The notes under the pieces: generated by a model
What the model was told of the DNA's origin: nothing
The model's database searches: none
The model's input: the letters and a program-made list of their open reading frames with translations, nothing else
Translations under genes and position numbers: made by a program
Source of the DNA: Oryzias latipes
Lineage: Eukaryota; Chordata; Actinopteri; Beloniformes; Adrianichthyidae
Reading direction: 5' to 3'
Assembly (NCBI RefSeq): GCF_002234675.1
Contig: NC_019867.2
Coordinates: 21,236,184-21,300,183 of the forward strand
Length of the DNA stretch: 64,000 nt
In this document: positions 60,367 through 64,000 of the stretch, piece after piece
Numbering within the stretch: position 1 is the stretch's first letter
How the letters are laid out: each line of letters begins with the position of its first letter

Positions 60367-61000
60367 ATTTTCTTAAAGAACAGTTGGTCCTCTATCGTCC
60401 GAAGTTGAAGGATTGGGCTCCAATGGCTGTCTTTAGAATATGTTTTGACACTAGTCTTGTGCTGTTTTAATACTTAGGTTCAGAGATGCAATCTTATTGT
60501 AGTAATGAAACAGTGCTTAAAACATGTTGAATACTTTTTGTGTTGGATCATCTTTACTGGAAAATAATTTCCAATATACTACATATAAATGTATGTTCTT
60601 ATTTTTTGAATTTCCATTAAGACAGTTAAGTTGTTTGAAGGGGAATTGGAAAGAATATGATGATATCAATTTATAGGTTTTCCTGTTTGAGATTAATGCA
60701 ACAGGATTACTCAGTAGTCATTTATCAGACATAATCAGTCTTCAGCTTTTAAAAAAGGCAAACAACACTGCAAATAATTATGAAAGGGCTTACAAAATTA
60801 ATAATTTAGGGTTTTGTGTTTTTTATGTTGTAATTTGAGTTTATGGTTTGAATCATTTCCATTTTTTTTTTCTTTGCACTCATTTTCATCAGAATTTGTT
60901 AATCTGGTAATCTGATAAATGAATGAATGGCTTGCCTGCTCACAGATGGTTAATGTTCTGTGAGTGATTGTATTGCTCATTATGTCTTACATAGAAACAT
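60367..61000. other. Intergenic, nothing recognised
   Basis: AT-rich; no gene or repeat supported. Confidence 0.45.
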
Positions 61001-62014
61001 TAGCTGTGGTTACATGTGCAAAATATCTTTGAGTGGATCAAAGATCAGATTAGAACTGAACTGTGTACATGGGCCCAGAAAAACTTTATCTGATTACAAC
61101 AAACGTTTACACATGCCACACTTTCGGTTGGAACAAATCATTTTGACATGAGTAGTACTATCTAAAATACCGGAAATGGCCGTAGAAGAAAAAATAGCGA
61201 GTTCCGTTGTAAAGAAACAAAGCTGTGGCATAGAGCGAGATGATCTTCTAAACGTGCTTTTATTGTTGTTATAATTATTATTAAGTGCCTGTTCGCTCAT
61301 AATTTTTTTAATCCGTGCGGCCAGTGCTTTATTCTTGCCTGAATGAACCCAGTAGAAGCAGGGTTAGAATTGTAGTTGTAGTTAAAATCTCTGGGGGCAA
61401 TGCTGCAATGTACATCTTGGCTGCGCGTAGATATGTGGGAATAATATCAGCCTTTATTTTGTCAGGACATGAGTGGTAACACAAATTCACATGATTGTTT
61501 GCACGGTTTCTCAGTACTGCCATTTTCTCATTACTGCCATGAGCAACATTCTGCATACAAAGCCACTCCTCTGCTCGGAGACACAGTTCTCCCGGGAGAC
61601 ATGGTTCTCATGCGTGAGCAGCTCGCTCATGCAGGGCAGCCTGACAGACTGCTGTCCGATGCATCCTCCGGATGGCACACCTTAACAAAGCAACCTCCCC
61701 TGCCCGCAAACACAAAGAAACAAAGACATGCCTCGCTTGCGTGGAGCAGCCGGCCGGCCTCCTCTGTAGTGCCACACTATCTACGCACGACGTAAGAGCC
61801 AGAACAGTTGTGACCCACTATCGGGATAAACTGTTTACATGCACCATGATCGGATCAATAATTGGCATAACCCACATATCTCGATTAGAAATATTTTTTT
61901 TTTGACTCATGAGTCTGATCGGGGAAGAGTATTTTGAACGGCATGTTTACATGACCCATTTTTATTCTGATCAGGCATTTATTCCGATTACTTTGGTCCA
62001 GGTAACTGCAGCTA
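61001..62014. mobile_element. Complete repeat element with 'TAGCTG' inverted ends
   Basis: Starts TAGCTGTGGTTACATGTGC and ends with GGTAACTGCAGCTA, the inverted counterpart. The inside has GTGTACATGGGCCCAG, CACACTTTCGGTTGGAACAA, GATGATCTTCTAAACGTGCT, AATCCGTGCGGCCAGTGC and TGTGGGAATAATATCAGCC. It matches the truncated copy at 49622-50447, and its core also matches the centre of the palindrome 37094-39469. No coding capacity. The superfamily is open, and no target duplication beyond TA was seen. Confidence 0.7.
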
Positions 62015-63639
62015 TTGTTGAAGTAGTTAAAATGCAATAACTAAATTACTGTTTAAATTTCACTAACCTTATCTATATGATGAGTAAATTAAGACCAAAA
62101 TGGTTAAGAGATGCAGGATACTTTAGAATTTAAATGTGATAAGTTTCAATTCAAGTGCTGAAATATTTTCTATCAGTTTTCGTGTTATAAAAGTAGAACA
62201 AAACCATCCCCCAGCTTATCACTAATGAGGATGAACAGATTTTATGCGTGTGGTTTAATAATTGAGGTCCAATGTCAGCCGTGGTCAGAATATTTAGCCA
62301 TTGACTCTGACTCACAGGTGTTACAGTGAATTGTGCTCCACTCTGAAAACCAGTGCCATGGTTAAATGGTTTCTTGCACATCTGAAGTGCAAGCTGTAAG
62401 TGTGGGACTGAAGATCAAGACTTTTTTGGTAAACTTCTTGACTCTTGTAATTTAGTTGCATTTGATATCAGGTTTGTATTTTTGTAAATAACCCTAAAGT
62501 GAAGAAAAAGAAAAAACTGCTCTGACTGGTCTGAGATATTTTGAAATGATTGTCTTCAGTGCTTTAACTATTGTGTTGTCTTAATTTCTATCTCAAGTGA
62601 TTGAAAACCACCAACTATGAACGTCTTTTCTGACACATCCAATCAGTATATTCTGTGAAATGTTTATGAAGTCCACTCTCTGTTGTTGTGTGATGCTTTT
62701 AATTCACCAAGTAATGTTTTGATTGCACTGTATCCATTACAAAAGCCACAAACCCTTTAGCAGCTCTTCAAGAAGGTACACACTGTCAGGAAGTAAAAAT
62801 GAATCTTCTGCTGCTTTGGTTGTCTGATGCAATTCAAGATACCCATCCATTCAGTTCTAATGTTTACAAAAGGTGTGGTTCTCACACACTGTTTACAACA
62901 GCAGATAACACTGACGCACACGCAGAGCAGTCCACCAATAGCTGTTTAAAATTCCCAAAGTATTGGCTTCAGATGCGGTGGATGATGGGGGCAAGAATTT
63001 TGCTTGCATTTTGATTAAGAACTTGTTTTTCTTTTTTTCAAAACATTATGTGGATTTTGAATAGTATTTCTGTAAATTTAATAAACTGTCAAGTCTCCTA
63101 TTTAGGCAATCTGTGTTGGAATTCTTTATTTCACATCACTGTTTTGAATCTTCAGTTCTATAGAATTTTCTAAAATGTGAACTGCTTTCTGTCGGTGAGC
63201 TGCCCAAGCAATAACGTTTTGAAAATGAAAACTAGAAAACAAATGTTGGCGGGATTTACAGTATAGAAAGAGTGTAACAATGAATCAATTACCATACGTT
63301 TTTTGCCCAATCTGGCAACACTGTAAACAGACACTGTGCTTGCATGAACTACTTAAGTAAATTCAAGCTCTTTAGTGTATGTATTGAAGGACCTCTGAAT
63401 TGTACACACTTTTCTCCCAGCAGATGGCGCCCATCTTATTAGGAGTTTTCAATGAGAGTATATATCCTTGGATACCTTACCATGGAGTATGACTTAAGGC
63501 CTTATCATCCTCATTCCAAAATCTCACAAAAATGTACTTTATATTGTCAACTGGCGACTCATCCATCTGCCTCTTTAAAAATGATTACAAAATATTGGCG
63601 TCAATATTTGCATAACGGATTCAATCTGTTCTTCACTCT
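62015..63639. other. Intergenic, nothing recognised
   Basis: AT-rich sequence. An open frame at 62799-63014 shows no domain. Confidence 0.45.
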
Positions 63640-64000
63640 ATGATACACGAATCACAATCTGGATTTTTACCCAACAGACACATCTCAAATAATATTCAAT
63701 TTGTAATTGATTTACTCAATTATTCATATCTAATTGCAGATAACTCTTTCATGTTGTTTCTAGATTTTTTTCAAGGCTTTTGATGCAGTGGAACATGATT
63801 TTTATATCACTCTTTACAAAAATTTGGTTTTGGCAGCTACTTCTGCAAAGTCATAAAACCTCTCTACAACAACCCTACCTGTTCTATTAGGTTAATCTCA
63901 GAAATTTGATATTAAATGTGTAATTATATCGAGATGTCCTATATCTCCCATATCTGTTTCTTCTTGTAGCTCAGGATCTCTGCGATTATATTAAATCTAG
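63640..64000 (+). mobile_element. L1-like LINE reverse-transcriptase fragment, runs off the edge
   Basis: The plus frame reads SQSGFLPNRHISNNIQFVID, then FMLFLDFF followed after a frameshift by KAFDAVEHDF-like wording (FxDFxKAFDxVEH, reverse-transcriptase motif A) and later IRLISE. This order is that of L1/Swimmer-type ORF2. Stops and frameshifts show decay; the right border is outside the window. Confidence 0.7.

Overview
The window looks like nuclear DNA of a teleost fish. It holds three intron-containing vertebrate genes (lrrc75b, ggt5, asphd2), and most of the rest is transposable elements of types common in teleosts: an L2-like and a Rex1-like LINE, Ty3/Gypsy and BEL/Pao LTR elements, hAT and piggyBac-like MITEs, and a tRNA-related SINE. 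The species cannot be fixed from sequence alone. Gene structures below were built by hand from translation, GT-AG sites and codon phase; no database search was possible.

Layout. 1-9.0 kb: the last three coding exons of lrrc75b (+) and its 3' UTR, with small repeats in the introns. 9-19.6 kb: a minus-strand L2-like LINE (about 11.22-16.6 kb) split by a 3.5-kb long-inverted-repeat DNA element (11408-14918) and by two piggyBac-like MITEs. The 3.5-kb element contains an unrecognised three-exon minus-strand gene model. 19.7-25.6 kb: complete ggt5 (-), 12 coding exons, 551 codons plus stop, with catalytic residues in place. 25.6-28 kb: little recognisable apart from one SINE-like element. 28-48 kb: an accessory-like block of nested transposons. 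A Gypsy element (+) is cut by a 1.57-kb foldback element. A BEL/Pao element (-) with a 5-bp target duplication sits inside a small MITE, and its 5' LTR is split by a 2.38-kb near-complete palindrome. Next come a hAT element containing a candidate solo LTR, and a second Gypsy element (-) interrupted by a Rex1-like LINE ending in a 283-bp GATA microsatellite.

48-54.1 kb: further nested repeats, including a hAT element that carries a 165-bp stretch of 18S ribosomal RNA sequence. 54.4-57.3 kb: complete asphd2 (+), three coding exons, 369 codons plus stop. 57.3-64 kb: mostly non-coding, with an alpha-tubulin processed pseudogene (59285-60366, -), a full-length copy of a repeat family whose core is shared with the 2.38-kb palindrome (61001-62014), and a decayed L1-like reverse-transcriptase fragment running off the right edge.

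The three host genes are not a pathway. lrrc75b and ggt5 are neighbours on human chromosome 22q11 and asphd2 lies further along the same chromosome arm, so the block is best read as conserved vertebrate synteny. The most unusual content is in the transposons: the unknown gene in the 3.5-kb element, the 18S rDNA piece in a hAT element, and foldback elements whose core recurs in other repeats of the window.
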